From Longivirga sp036510975 (GTDB lineage: Bacteria > Actinomycetota > Actinomycetes > S36-B12 > CAIYMF01): DNA of 64,000 nucleotides. The position numbers and the translations under genes are program-made. Shown here piece by piece: positions 35,784-44,028 of this stretch. Under the pieces are notes generated by a model, which worked only from the letters and a program-made list of their open reading frames with translations, had not been told where the DNA came from and did not search any database. The stretch spans positions 101,177 to 165,176 of the forward strand of contig DATCCY010000065.1 of assembly GCA_036510975.1 (NCBI GenBank), read 5' to 3'. The stretch's first letter is position 1. Every line of letters begins with the position of its first letter.

Positions 35784-37619
35784 ATGAACGCAACGATGAT
35801 CGGATCCCTCAACCCCTCCAGCTACCCGACACCTGCGGCATCGGTGGGTCGGCTGTTCTACGACCGGGTCGCGGCCACTCCCTCGGCCGAGGCGTTCCGG
35901 CACCCGGTCGCCGACGGCTGGGAGTCCGTGACCTGGGGGCAAGCGGCCGAGACGGTGAGGACGGTGGCTGCCGGCCTGCTCGCCCTCGGGATCGGGCCGC
36001 AGGAGCGGGTGGCAATCGCGTCCTCGACCCGCATGGACTGGCTGTACGCCGACCTGGCCGTCATGTGCGCCGGTGCGGCGACGACGGCCATCTACCCCTC
36101 GACCGGGGTGGAGGACGTCGGATACATCCTCACCGACAGCGGAACCCGGCTCGTCTTCGCCGAGGACGACACCCAGATCGCCAAGCTCCGCGCGCTGCGG
36201 GACCGCCTTCCCGACGTGATCCGGGTGGTCACCTTCGACGGGCTGGCGGACGGCGAGTGGGTGATCAGCCTGGCCGACCTGCAGGCGCTGGGCGCTCGCC
36301 ATCTCGTCGAGCACCCCAGTGCGGTCGACGAGGCGGTCGCCGCAGTGCGGCCGGAGCACCTCGCGACCCTGATGTACACCTCGGGCACCACGGGTCGACC
36401 GAAGGGCGTGGAGCTGCCGCACCGATGCTGGACCTATGTCGGAGCCGGTGCGCAGGCCATCGACATCCTGTCCATCGACGACCTGCAGTTCCTCTGGCTG
36501 CCGCTGTCGCACTCCTTCGGCAAGATGCTCGAGGCGGTCCAGCTCCAGATCGGCTTCTCCACGGCCGTCGACGGCCGGATGGACAAGATCGTCGAGAACC
36601 TGGCCGTGATCCGGCCGACCTTCATGGCCGGTCCCCCGCGCATCTTCGAGAAGGTGCACTCCAGCGTGGTGCAGACGATGCAGGAGGACGGCGGCGCCAA
36701 GCTGAGGCTCTTCACCTGGGCCTTCGACGTCGGCAACCAGGTGTCACGGGATCGCCTGGCCGGCAAGCAGCCCGGCTGGGTGCTGCGGGCCCAGCACGCT
36801 CTCGCCGACCGACTCGTCTTCACCAAGGTGCGGGACCGGCTCGGCGGCCGGATCCGGTTCATGGTCTCGGGCAGCGCCGCGCTGTCCCCGGACGTCGCCA
36901 CGTGGTTCCACGCCGCCGGCCTCCTGGTGCTCGAGGGCTACGGGCTGACCGAGACCAGCGCGGCGGCCTGCCTGGTGCGGCCAGTCGCCCCGGCGTTCGG
37001 CGTCGTCGGCCCACCGCTGACCGGGACGGAGGTCAGCATCGCCGCGGACGGCGAGATCCTGGTCCGCGGTCCCGGCGTGATGTCCGGCTACCACAACCTC
37101 CCCGACGCCACGGCGGAGGCACTCAGCCCGGACGGCTGGTTCGCCTCGGGGGACATCGGTGAGATCGACGCGACCGGGCGGGTGCGGATCACCGATCGCA
37201 AGAAGGACCTGATGAAGACCTCCGGCGGGAAGTACATCGCCCCGCAGACCATCGAGGTCATGTTCCGGGCGGTCTGCCCCCTGGCCAGCCAGATGCTCGT
37301 GCACGCGGACCGGCGCAACTACGCCACCGCGCTGATCACCCTCGACCCGGACGCGCTGACCCAGTGGGCCAGGGCCCAGGGCCTCGCCGAGACCGACTAC
37401 GCGACGCTCGCCGCGAACCCCACCGTGCGCGACTTCGTGCAGTCGAGCATCGAGGAGCTCAACGGCCGGCTCAACCGTTGGGAGACGATCAAGGACTTCC
37501 GCATCCTCGACCACGACCTGTCGGTGGAGGCCGACGAGCTCACCCCCAGCCTGAAGGTCAAGCGCAAGGTCGTGGAGGGCAAGTACCAGTCACTCCTCGA
37601 CTCGATGTACACCGGGTAG
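35784..37619 (+). CDS. AMP-forming long-chain acyl-CoA synthetase
   Basis: A 611-residue adenylate-forming enzyme that activates a carboxylic acid via acyl-AMP to acyl-CoA. P-loop YTSGTTGRPKGVELPH near residue 197, MVSGSAALSP, GYGLTETSAA, GWFASGDIGEID and DRKKDLMKTSGGKYIAP are present, and the C-terminal A10 lysine region is TPSLKVKRK. The domain order is that of FadD15/FACL types. ATG chosen for GGAGG 5 nt upstream. Divergent from the TetR-ACT-GNAT gene with 248 nt between, which suggests control by transcription and by lysine acetylation. Confidence 0.93.
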   Translation: MNATMIGSLNPSSYPTPAASVGRLFYDRVAATPSAEAFRHPVADGWESVTWGQAAETVRTVAAGLLALGIGPQERVAIASSTRMDWLYADLAVMCAGAATTAIYPSTGVEDVGYILTDSGTRLVFAEDDTQIAKLRALRDRLPDVIRVVTFDGLADGEWVISLADLQALGARHLVEHPSAVDEAVAAVRPEHLATLMYTSGTTGRPKGVELPHRCWTYVGAGAQAIDILSIDDLQFLWLPLSHSFGKMLEAVQLQIGFSTAVDGRMDKIVENLAVIRPTFMAGPPRIFEKVHSSVVQTMQEDGGAKLRLFTWAFDVGNQVSRDRLAGKQPGWVLRAQHALADRLVFTKVRDRLGGRIRFMVSGSAALSPDVATWFHAAGLLVLEGYGLTETSAAACLVRPVAPAFGVVGPPLTGTEVSIAADGEILVRGPGVMSGYHNLPDATAEALSPDGWFASGDIGEIDATGRVRITDRKKDLMKTSGGKYIAPQTIEVMFRAVCPLASQMLVHADRRNYATALITLDPDALTQWARAQGLAETDYATLAANPTVRDFVQSSIEELNGRLNRWETIKDFRILDHDLSVEADELTPSLKVKRKVVEGKYQSLLDSMYTG

Positions 37620-37640
37620 GGATGGATCGGCCGGAGCGCC

Positions 37641-38789
37641 TCACAGACGGGGATGCGGATGGTCGGTGGCACGGCCCTGGAACGAGAGGATCTTGGGGTT
37701 CTGCACGACGCCTGCCTGGATCTCGATGGCACGCCGGATGGTCGCGTCCTCGTCCCACGCCGCCGGCCCGGCCATCACCGGGCGCAGGTAGGGGATCAGC
37801 GCTTCGCTGATCCCCCAGGTCGCGCTGTTCCACAGGTATGCGGGGCTGTGATCGACGGCGTAGTAGGCGACTCCGTCCCCGACCGCGAGCATCGGCGCTT
37901 CGAACGTGGTGGGCCGGGCGAACTCGAACCCCATCCCCGCGTCGCAGGAGACGTCCACGAGCAGAGTGCCGGGGGCGAAGGACGAGAGCTCCCCGTCCGA
38001 GACGAACATCAAGGGCGCGTCGGTGTCCTGCAGCACGCAGTTGACCACGATGTCGAATCGTGCCAGGAACGCTGCCGTGGGCACCGGTCCGGTGTCGGTG
38101 TCGGCGTGGACGACGGTGCGGGCGGGGTCGTCCTCGGTCCGGTCCATGTGGTCGAGAACGACGGAGGGGATCGGTGACGCCACGGCCGTGACGTCACGCA
38201 TGGTGAGCACGGTGACCTCGTGGACCCCCAACGCGTGCAGCGCAGTGACTGCGCCGCGGGCGGTGTTCCCGAAACCGATGACCACGGCGGTGAGGTGCCG
38301 ACCGTAGTGTCCGGTGGAACCCGTCAGCGTCATGGCGTGGAGGACGGAGCAGTAGCCCGCGAGCTCGTTGTTCATGTGGAACACGTGGACGACGAAGGTG
38401 CCGGTCGGTGTCCAGTGATTCATCGCCTCCCACGCGATGAGCGTCAGCCGCTTGTCGATGGAGATCTGCGTCAGCTGTGCGTCCTGCACGACGTGCGGCC
38501 AACCCCACAGGACCTGGCCGTCGCGAAGGGATTCGATGTCGTCGAGGGTTGGCTTGGGCAGCAGCACGACGTCCGACGACGCGATGATCTCGTGACGCGA
38601 TCGCAGGCCCGCGACCTGCCGGGCCAGATGGTCGTCGGACACGCCGTAGCGGTCCCCGTAGCCAGTCTCGAGGAGCATCCTCGCGCGCAGGTCGGCATCG
38701 ATCCGGTCGAAGTGCAGTGGGTGGATGGGCAGCCGAAACTCGTTCTCCTTGCTCGAGTTCGCCAGTACTCCGAGACTGAGCCCGCTCAT
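37641..38789 (-). CDS. Alanine dehydrogenase / N5-(carboxyethyl)ornithine synthase-like enzyme
   Basis: A 382-residue AlaDh/PNT-fold enzyme. The N-terminal catalytic domain has FRLPIHPLHF and VVLLPKPTLDDIESL (LLPKP-type substrate lysine); the NAD domain has TAVVIGFGNTARGAVTAL and ends with DVSCDAGMGFEFARPTTF. It is closer to N5-(carboxyethyl)ornithine synthase-type members than to classic Ald, judging from overall pattern only; it could reduce an imine of an amino acid with pyruvate. ATG has GGAGAGG 5 nt upstream. Convergent with the acyl-CoA synthetase. Confidence 0.75.
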   Translation of the reverse strand: MSGLSLGVLANSSKENEFRLPIHPLHFDRIDADLRARMLLETGYGDRYGVSDDHLARQVAGLRSRHEIIASSDVVLLPKPTLDDIESLRDGQVLWGWPHVVQDAQLTQISIDKRLTLIAWEAMNHWTPTGTFVVHVFHMNNELAGYCSVLHAMTLTGSTGHYGRHLTAVVIGFGNTARGAVTALHALGVHEVTVLTMRDVTAVASPIPSVVLDHMDRTEDDPARTVVHADTDTGPVPTAAFLARFDIVVNCVLQDTDAPLMFVSDGELSSFAPGTLLVDVSCDAGMGFEFARPTTFEAPMLAVGDGVAYYAVDHSPAYLWNSATWGISEALIPYLRPVMAGPAAWDEDATIRRAIEIQAGVVQNPKILSFQGRATDHPHPRL

Positions 38790-39099
38790 GAGAACCTCTC
38801 CGACAACACGACGATGCGACGACCGCGATCAGTGTGTTCCACAGACCGGGGACGACACAAACGCGCTGCCGATGCCGCTCACGTCGCACGATCCAGCTGC
38901 CGGTCCACACGGCTCGGACCGAGGCCGTCCAGGGTGGCTCGACGCGGTGAAGGCGTGCGCTGCGCGACGACCAAGGACCGGTGGGACACTGGAGTCGGGA
39001 CGAGCCCTCTCATGGGTCTCGGTCCGGCTCCACGGTCGAGGGTGCGTGGGTGCCCACCCCGGGCACGACGTATCGTGCGGCCAGGAAGAGTGGTGTGCG
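38790..39099. other. Intergenic divergent region
   Basis: Gap of 310 nt between the alanine-dehydrogenase-like gene and CsbD. I looked for dyads of stress regulators and for small coding frames and found nothing convincing. Confidence 0.35.
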
Positions 39100-39351
39100 A
39101 TGACTGCCAAGTCCGACCAGGTCAAGGGCAAGGCCAAGCAAGTCACCGGGATCGTCACCGGCGACAAGAACCTCGAGGCTGAGGGCAACGCCGATCGACT
39201 CTCCGGGGAGACCGCCGAGAAGATCGACAACGCCAAGGGCAAGGCCCACGAGGTGATCGACACCGTCGAGGAGTTCGTCGACGGAGCCTTCGACAAGGCC
39301 AAGGACCTTGTCGACCAAGTCCTCGACAAGGCCAAGGAACTGACCCACTGA
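39100..39351 (+). CDS. CsbD-family stress protein
   Basis: An 83-residue, Lys/Asp/Ala-rich, probably helical protein with the CsbD signature at the N-terminus (KSDQVKGKAKQVTGIVTGDK, NLEAEGNADRLSG) and a C-terminal extension of two amphipathic repeats (DKAKDLVDQV, DKAKELTH). CsbD proteins are induced in general stress; mechanism unknown. A purine-rich GGAAGAG lies 9 nt before the ATG. Confidence 0.85.
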   Translation: MTAKSDQVKGKAKQVTGIVTGDKNLEAEGNADRLSGETAEKIDNAKGKAHEVIDTVEEFVDGAFDKAKDLVDQVLDKAKELTH

Positions 39352-39394
39352 CGGCTCGTACCTGGCCCCGAGTGCCGCGTGACATGCTCGCCGC

Positions 39395-40060
39395 ATGGAC
39401 GGAACTCCGCACGAGGTGTCACGTCTCGGCAGGGCCTCCTGGCAACACGTCACCGCCAGCACGCAGCTGCTCGTCTCGGCCGGCATCGGGATCGTCCTGG
39501 GAGCGCTGGTGGCGCTGCGGTACGACCCGTTGGCGGGCGGGCTCGTCGCATGGGCTGTGGCCGGATCGGTGTTCCTGGGCTGGACATGGACGTCGATCTG
39601 GCCAGCGGACGCAGAAGGCACCTCGTTGGTAGCGCGTCGCGAGGATCCGTCGAGGCCCGTGAGGGACCTGGTCCTGCTGCTCCTTGCCGTCGGCAGCCTG
39701 CTCACCGTGGGCCTGGTCATCTTCCGTGCCCATGACAGCGGGCCGGTCCGCCTCGCGCTCGGAGTTGCCTGCGTCGCCGCCTCCTGGGCCGTGCTCCACA
39801 CGATCTTCGTCCTGAGATACGCGCGCCTCTACTATGCCGAACCAGTCGGTGGCATCGACTTCAAGCAGGAATCGGACCCCACCTACCGGGACTTCGCCTA
39901 CGTCGGCTTCACCGTCGGGATGACCTTCCAGGTCTCCGACACCGACATCGGGAAAGCCACGATCCGCACCGCAGTCCTACGTCATGCGCTCCTGTCGTTC
40001 ATCTTCGGAGCCGTGATCCTCGCCATCACGATCAACCTGCTGGCCGGACTCAGCACCTGA
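39395..40060 (+). CDS. DUF1345 membrane protein
   Basis: A 221-residue membrane protein with six helices. The DUF1345 hallmark is kept: HTIFVLRYARLYYAEPVGGIDF, then YRDFAYVGFTVGMTFQVSDTD and a final FIFGAVILAITINLLAGL. The family is widespread in bacteria and functionally uncharacterised. It follows CsbD by 43 nt on the same strand and may share its promoter. Confidence 0.88.
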   Translation: MDGTPHEVSRLGRASWQHVTASTQLLVSAGIGIVLGALVALRYDPLAGGLVAWAVAGSVFLGWTWTSIWPADAEGTSLVARREDPSRPVRDLVLLLLAVGSLLTVGLVIFRAHDSGPVRLALGVACVAASWAVLHTIFVLRYARLYYAEPVGGIDFKQESDPTYRDFAYVGFTVGMTFQVSDTDIGKATIRTAVLRHALLSFIFGAVILAITINLLAGLST

Positions 40061-40266
40061 CGACCCGGCGGCCGCAGCCTCTTCCAGATCGAGCCTCGAA
40101 CTGGTCGGCTCGGCACGAAGGACGGAGAACCGATCGACGAATGACCGGACGTGCCGATCACGTGCCACGACCGGTGCCGGCGAAGTGCCGGCATCTCGAC
40201 ATCCTTCGGCCCTCCCCGCGACTCGTCCCGACCGCTACGTTCGTGGTCGAGGACTGGCGGGACGTC

Positions 40267-41286
40267 ATGTCGGACCATCCGTCGTCCACGACGACCCGCG
40301 TGCGGGTCGTTCGTGGACGCGACCATGCCGCGCTGGTCACCGCGCTCGTCGCCGACCTGGGTCTGCATGCCGTGGTGACGCGCGCCCGCAAGCGCCCCCG
40401 AGCCAAGCTGGCCGAGCTCCCCGTGGCCGTGCTGGTCGGCGCCGGAGTGGCAGCTCCCGCCGATCCCGATCTCGTCGGCGTCGTCCTCGCCGCTCTGGCG
40501 GAGATCGGGTGCCGAGATGTTCGGCTCCTCGCCGCGATCCCTGCGCGCGACCGTGACGCCGGATGGACGGCCCCGGCGCTGGCCGAACGGCACGGCTATC
40601 GCGACCTGCGCGACCCCCATGACGACCCGGCGCCGATCGACGTCCCCGAGTGGAGCGTTCACCATGGCAAGGCGCTGCCACGCGACTGGACGTCCGCCGC
40701 CGTGCGCCTCGTCATCGCCTCCAGCGCCACCGACCTGCGCCACGGCTGCGCGCTGAGCGTCGCCACGATCGCCACGCTCGTCCCCCTCGTCCCCGGCTGC
40801 ACCGAGGGCGAGGCGGCGGCCGACCTGCTCCAGATCCTGACACCCGATCTCGTGATCCTCGACGCCTCGGTGACCAGTCACGGCGTCGCCGGATCGGCAC
40901 GACGCCGACCGCACGTAACCGACACCTTCGCGGGCTCGACGTCCGCTCTGCTCGTGGACGTCGTCGGTGCCGCGCTGCTGGGCCTCGACGCCGCTGAGTC
41001 CCCCCTGCTCATCTCGAACCGCAGCGTCGAGATGCGGTCCAGCTCGTGTGCGCGAGTATCCGTACGCCGCGCCCTCCCTCGCCCCGGCAGCTTCCGTTGC
41101 AGTACGACGGTAGCCGCGCGAGCGTCGCGACAACACCCCCCGTTCCCGATTCCCACCACCGAGCGGGCTAATCGCTTGTGCGCCCGTGGATACCGAGCGG
41201 GTGTGCCCCATTTCGGCTACGGCGACGAGTCCGGGCGGGAACGTCTCGGGAACGACGCACGTGCTCGGCCTCGTGCTCGGCGGTGA
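40267..41286 (+). CDS. DUF362-like protein with doubtful C-terminus
   Basis: The first 260 residues resemble DUF362 proteins: a substrate-binding region around PVAVLVGAGVAAPAD, then HGCALSVATIATLVPLVPGC and LLQILTPDLVILDASVTSHG. From about residue 255 the frame turns into an Arg/Ser-rich tail that overlaps the convergent partner-protein gene by 119 nt. Reading one base further at about 41030 gives a more natural end (EYPYAAPSLAPAASVAVRR, stop at 41111-41113). A single-base insertion is therefore suspected. Role unknown; homologues are thought to handle cofactors or cell-envelope steps. ATG 40267 is preceded by GGCGGGACG; longer starts exist. Confidence 0.6.
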   Translation: MSDHPSSTTTRVRVVRGRDHAALVTALVADLGLHAVVTRARKRPRAKLAELPVAVLVGAGVAAPADPDLVGVVLAALAEIGCRDVRLLAAIPARDRDAGWTAPALAERHGYRDLRDPHDDPAPIDVPEWSVHHGKALPRDWTSAAVRLVIASSATDLRHGCALSVATIATLVPLVPGCTEGEAAADLLQILTPDLVILDASVTSHGVAGSARRRPHVTDTFAGSTSALLVDVVGAALLGLDAAESPLLISNRSVEMRSSSCARVSVRRALPRPGSFRCSTTVAARASRQHPPFPIPTTERANRLCARGYRAGVPHFGYGDESGRERLGNDARARPRARR

Positions 41287-41650
41287 ACTGCAGCAGGGAG
41301 CCGGGCGGCGCCGACCGAGCCACCTGCTGGGCGAACGATGCGGCCTCGTCCTCGAAGTAGAGGCTGGTCGGCAGCCGTTGCGCCCAGAACGACGCCACCC
41401 GATCGGCCATGACCTCGTCGTCCCCGACATCGAACGTGAGCGGCAGCAGCGTGAGCAGCTTCGTCAACCGCCAGCCCTCGTGCAGTCGCCGGGTCAGCGC
41501 GACCCCCGCATCGCGCGCCGCCGCACTGAGTCGCTCGCGCTCGCAGTCGGTGAGATCCGCCTCGTCGAAGTCGCCGCGTGCCACCCTGAAGGCCGAGGCC
41601 GGCTGCACCAGCAGGCCGATCAGCACCCGTTGGTAGCCCGCGAGGCTCAT
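41168..41650 (-). CDS. MNIO partner protein (BufC/MbnC-like)
   Basis: A 160-residue, mostly helical protein. AGYQRVLIGLLVQPASAF near the start and LLPLTFDVGDDEVMADRV, FWAQRLPTSLYFEDEAASFA resemble the small N-terminal domain shared by partner proteins of DUF692 enzymes, which present the precursor peptide to the iron enzyme. Similarity is weak and rests mainly on context: the ATG overlaps the DUF692 stop by four bases. The C-terminus is Arg/His-rich. Third gene of the peptide operon. Confidence 0.6.
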   Translation of the reverse strand: MSLAGYQRVLIGLLVQPASAFRVARGDFDEADLTDCERERLSAAARDAGVALTRRLHEGWRLTKLLTLLPLTFDVGDDEVMADRVASFWAQRLPTSLYFEDEAASFAQQVARSAPPGSLLQFTAEHEAEHVRRSRDVPARTRRRSRNGAHPLGIHGRTSD

Positions 41651-42546
41651 GGCGACGCCACCGCGGAGCAGTGGGGGCCCGACGTCACCGCACGCATCCG
41701 TTCGAGCACCTCGGTCAGGCCTCCCGGGGGGAGGGACCCGGCCCAGGATCCGAGCATCTCGAACGTCACCGCGGCGAGGTTCGGGCACAGCGGCACCACC
41801 TGCTCCAACAGCGCCCACACCGGCTCCGGGGGAGCCGCGCAGTGCCCGTCGACGTAGAAACCGTCGACCTCCATTCCGCCCGCGATGTGGATCTCGCGGA
41901 CTCGACCGAGGTCCAGCTCCGCGAGATACGACTCGGGCGACATGACCCCGTTGACGGCATTGCAGTGCAGGTTGTGCAGATCCAGCAACAGGTCCGCACC
42001 ATGGTCGTGGCAGAGCCGGTTGAGGAACGCTGCCTCGCCATAGGAGTCGTGCGGCGTGCCGAAGTAGTAGACGTTGTTCTCGACCAGGAACGGCCGCCCC
42101 AGCCCCCCGAGGAGCCGCTCGACGCGAGCGCCGATCATCGTGAGGCTCTCGTCATCGAGCGGCACGGGCAGCGTGAGCCCGGCGTTGACCGCGCCCTCGT
42201 CGAGCTCGACGACGCTGAAGGCCAGATGCTCGCTCAGCCACGGGCTGTCGAGCCAGTCGACCCACTCCAGGAGCTGCGCGACATACTGCTCGTCGAGCCT
42301 GGCCGCGCTCCCGATCGAGAGCCCGATCCCGTGCAGCATCAGGGGAAGTCGGGAACGCAGTCGGTCCAGGCTCGCCCGCTGGTCGTGATCGACGACGAAG
42401 CGCGGGGTGACGCCAGCTCCGCGGTCGTGCCAGATCGTGTCCGGGATGATCTCGACGTAGTCCGCCGGGCAGTCGGGCTGCACGAGGAAGTCCTCGAACA
42501 CGGGCTGGTACAGCAGCCCGACCACCGGCGTCGAGTGCTCGGTCAC
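41647..42546 (-). CDS. DUF692 multinuclear non-heme iron oxidative enzyme (MNIO)
   Basis: A 299-residue TIM-barrel enzyme of the MbnB/TglH family. The conserved ligand positions are visible: MLHGIGLSIGS, WLSEHLAFS, FLVENNVYYFG, LLLDLHNLHCNAVN, REIHIAGG, VDGHCAAPPEPVW and VTFEMLGSW. Such enzymes bind two or three irons and oxidise cysteine or other residues of ribosomal peptides. The GTG start overlaps the stop of the small peptide gene (GTGA), and its own stop overlaps the partner gene, so all three are translated together. This supports an enzyme-substrate-partner set. Confidence 0.9.
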   Translation of the reverse strand: MTEHSTPVVGLLYQPVFEDFLVQPDCPADYVEIIPDTIWHDRGAGVTPRFVVDHDQRASLDRLRSRLPLMLHGIGLSIGSAARLDEQYVAQLLEWVDWLDSPWLSEHLAFSVVELDEGAVNAGLTLPVPLDDESLTMIGARVERLLGGLGRPFLVENNVYYFGTPHDSYGEAAFLNRLCHDHGADLLLDLHNLHCNAVNGVMSPESYLAELDLGRVREIHIAGGMEVDGFYVDGHCAAPPEPVWALLEQVVPLCPNLAAVTFEMLGSWAGSLPPGGLTEVLERMRAVTSGPHCSAVASP

Positions 42547-42755
42547 ACCCCGAAGGTGCGCTCGGCCACCCGCTCGAAGATCGTGCTGTCGATGACCAGA
42601 CGGTCCAGGCCCGACAAGCACGGCGCGCAACCGCGGGGCCGCGGGATGGTCAGGATCTCCTTGAGCTGCTCGACGATGGACTCGAAGTCCGCCTGCGGCT
42701 CGACTGCCAGTCGCACCGATCGCAGACCCGGCTCACGTGGCTCGAACTTCTCCAT
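42543..42755 (-). CDS. Candidate MNIO substrate peptide
   Basis: A 70-residue peptide. The N-terminal two thirds (charged, helical, DFESIVEQLKEIL) look like a leader; the C-terminal core holds the only two cysteines in RGCAPCLSGLDRLVIDS. A CxxC core before a hydrophobic tail is what a cysteine-modifying MNIO would need. It is too short for an independent enzyme. GAGGAGG lies 9 nt before the ATG, suggesting high expression. First gene of the operon with the DUF692 enzyme and partner; the product modification is unknown. Confidence 0.7.
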   Translation of the reverse strand: MEKFEPREPGLRSVRLAVEPQADFESIVEQLKEILTIPRPRGCAPCLSGLDRLVIDSTIFERVAERTFGV

Positions 42756-43010
42756 GATGTGCCTCCTCGTTCGGGGGGAATGACGAGCACCGGAGCCGCC
42801 GTATGGGATCCGGCGCGCCCAGGACTATCACCGGTGTTCCGGCCCAACAAGGAAGTTCACCCGTTCGCCGACCCGCCCGAGTTGCGTGCCGCGCTGCGCA
42901 CCGGCTATCAGTGCGCGGGCCGGGTCCGCGTCCTCGTCCCCTGGATCCACGATCACGGCAGCGGCGGCGGACGACACCACGTCCGCGTGGGTCGACGCCG
43001 TCACGCTCGT

Positions 43011-43070
43011 GTGTCCGAGGCCCCGTGAAAGACGCACGTCCGCAGCGTGCTGGCCAAGCTCGGACTCCAC
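43011..43070 (+). pseudogene. Possible remnant of a LuxR-type helix-turn-helix
   Basis: Read straight through one TGA, this stretch gives VSEAP, stop, KTHVRSVLAKLGLH, close to the recognition-helix consensus VSEATVKTHVRSVLAKLGL of response regulators. No receiver domain or full HTH is seen around it. The rest of the 424-nt gap between the peptide gene and GntR (42756-43179) shows no other coding signal. Confidence 0.35.
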
Positions 43071-43179
43071 GGAGGTGCAGGAGCGCCCGTCTGGCGACGG
43101 CTCGACCGGACCGCGGCAGTCGGGAAATCGAGCCCGATTCCAGACGACGTCACTGCTCCAGCCACGGATGCCGGGCAGG

Positions 43180-43986
43180 CTACGGCCGTCCCGTGCCGTC
43201 GGGCCGCAGCTCGAGCACGCGTCCCCCGATCCTGCTGCGCCCGGAGGCGTCACGCGCACCCGGCGACCTGACGACGATGCGAGTGCGATCAGCGACGAAC
43301 AGGTCGTGGGAGTACTCGAAGGGCACGTCGTCCTCGTCGACCGTGGTGCGGGTGATCGAGAGCAGCGGGTCTCCCGGGCGTACGCCCAGGATCGAGGCCA
43401 CCTCCCGCGGCGCGGCCGTCACTTCGATGCGCTCGACGGCCTCGTGCGGGCGCAGGTCGTACTCGCGCTCGAGCAGCTCGTAGAGGGAACCCGACAGCTC
43501 CCGCTCGAGCAGGCCCGGCACGCGGTCGGCCGGCAGCTGCGCCCGCTCGAGGGAGATCGGCGTGCCGTCGGCCAGTCGGATGCGGACCACGTCGACGACG
43601 AAGCTCCCGGCCGAGATCCCGAGGGCCGCCGCGGCCTCCTGGCTCGGAGCCACGACGGCCACGCTCACGATGCGCGAGCCGACGGTGAAGCCCTGGTCGC
43701 GCAGGAGCGCCGGGATGCCCACGATGCGGGACAGATCGCGGTCGATCTTGCCCTGGGACACGAAGGTCCCGCCACCACGACCGGGCACCCGGCGGACGAG
43801 TCCGTCGTGCTCCAGGGCCGCCAGCGCGTGGCGCAGGGTCGAACGACTGACGCCGAGCTGGACCGCGATGTCGCGCTCGGCACCGAGTCGCTGCCCGGGG
43901 CGCAGGGTGCCGTCGCGCAGCATCGACTCGAGTCTGCGACGCGCGTCCTCGGCCATCGGTCCGAGTGCGATCTCGTCGCCCGTCAT
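43180..43986 (-). CDS. GntR/HutC-type regulator of the microcompartment operon
   Basis: A 268-residue regulator: GntR winged helix (LESMLRDGTLRPGQRLGAER, AVQLGVSRSTLRHALAALE, GRGGGTFVSQGKIDRDLS), then a UTRA effector domain from about residue 95 (VVDVVRIRLADGTPISLERA, LYELLEREYDL, SILGVRPGDPLLSITRT). UTRA domains bind small molecules such as amines or sugar phosphates. ATG with GAGGGGGG 3 nt upstream. Last gene of the minus-strand microcompartment operon; GntR genes are standard in aminopropanol-type loci, and it likely controls the divergent promoter near 51.2 kb. Confidence 0.9.
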   Translation of the reverse strand: MTGDEIALGPMAEDARRRLESMLRDGTLRPGQRLGAERDIAVQLGVSRSTLRHALAALEHDGLVRRVPGRGGGTFVSQGKIDRDLSRIVGIPALLRDQGFTVGSRIVSVAVVAPSQEAAAALGISAGSFVVDVVRIRLADGTPISLERAQLPADRVPGLLERELSGSLYELLEREYDLRPHEAVERIEVTAAPREVASILGVRPGDPLLSITRTTVDEDDVPFEYSHDLFVADRTRIVVRSPGARDASGRSRIGGRVLELRPDGTGRP

Positions 43987-44028
43987 GTCCCCCCTCGGGC
44001 TGGTGTCCTCACTCTAGGCGCGGCCCGA

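Noticed and set aside
42759..43028. 89-codon plus-strand frame divergent from the peptide gene
   Set aside because: No ribosome site, composition like non-coding high-GC DNA; only its final residues resemble an HTH remnant, which is listed separately.
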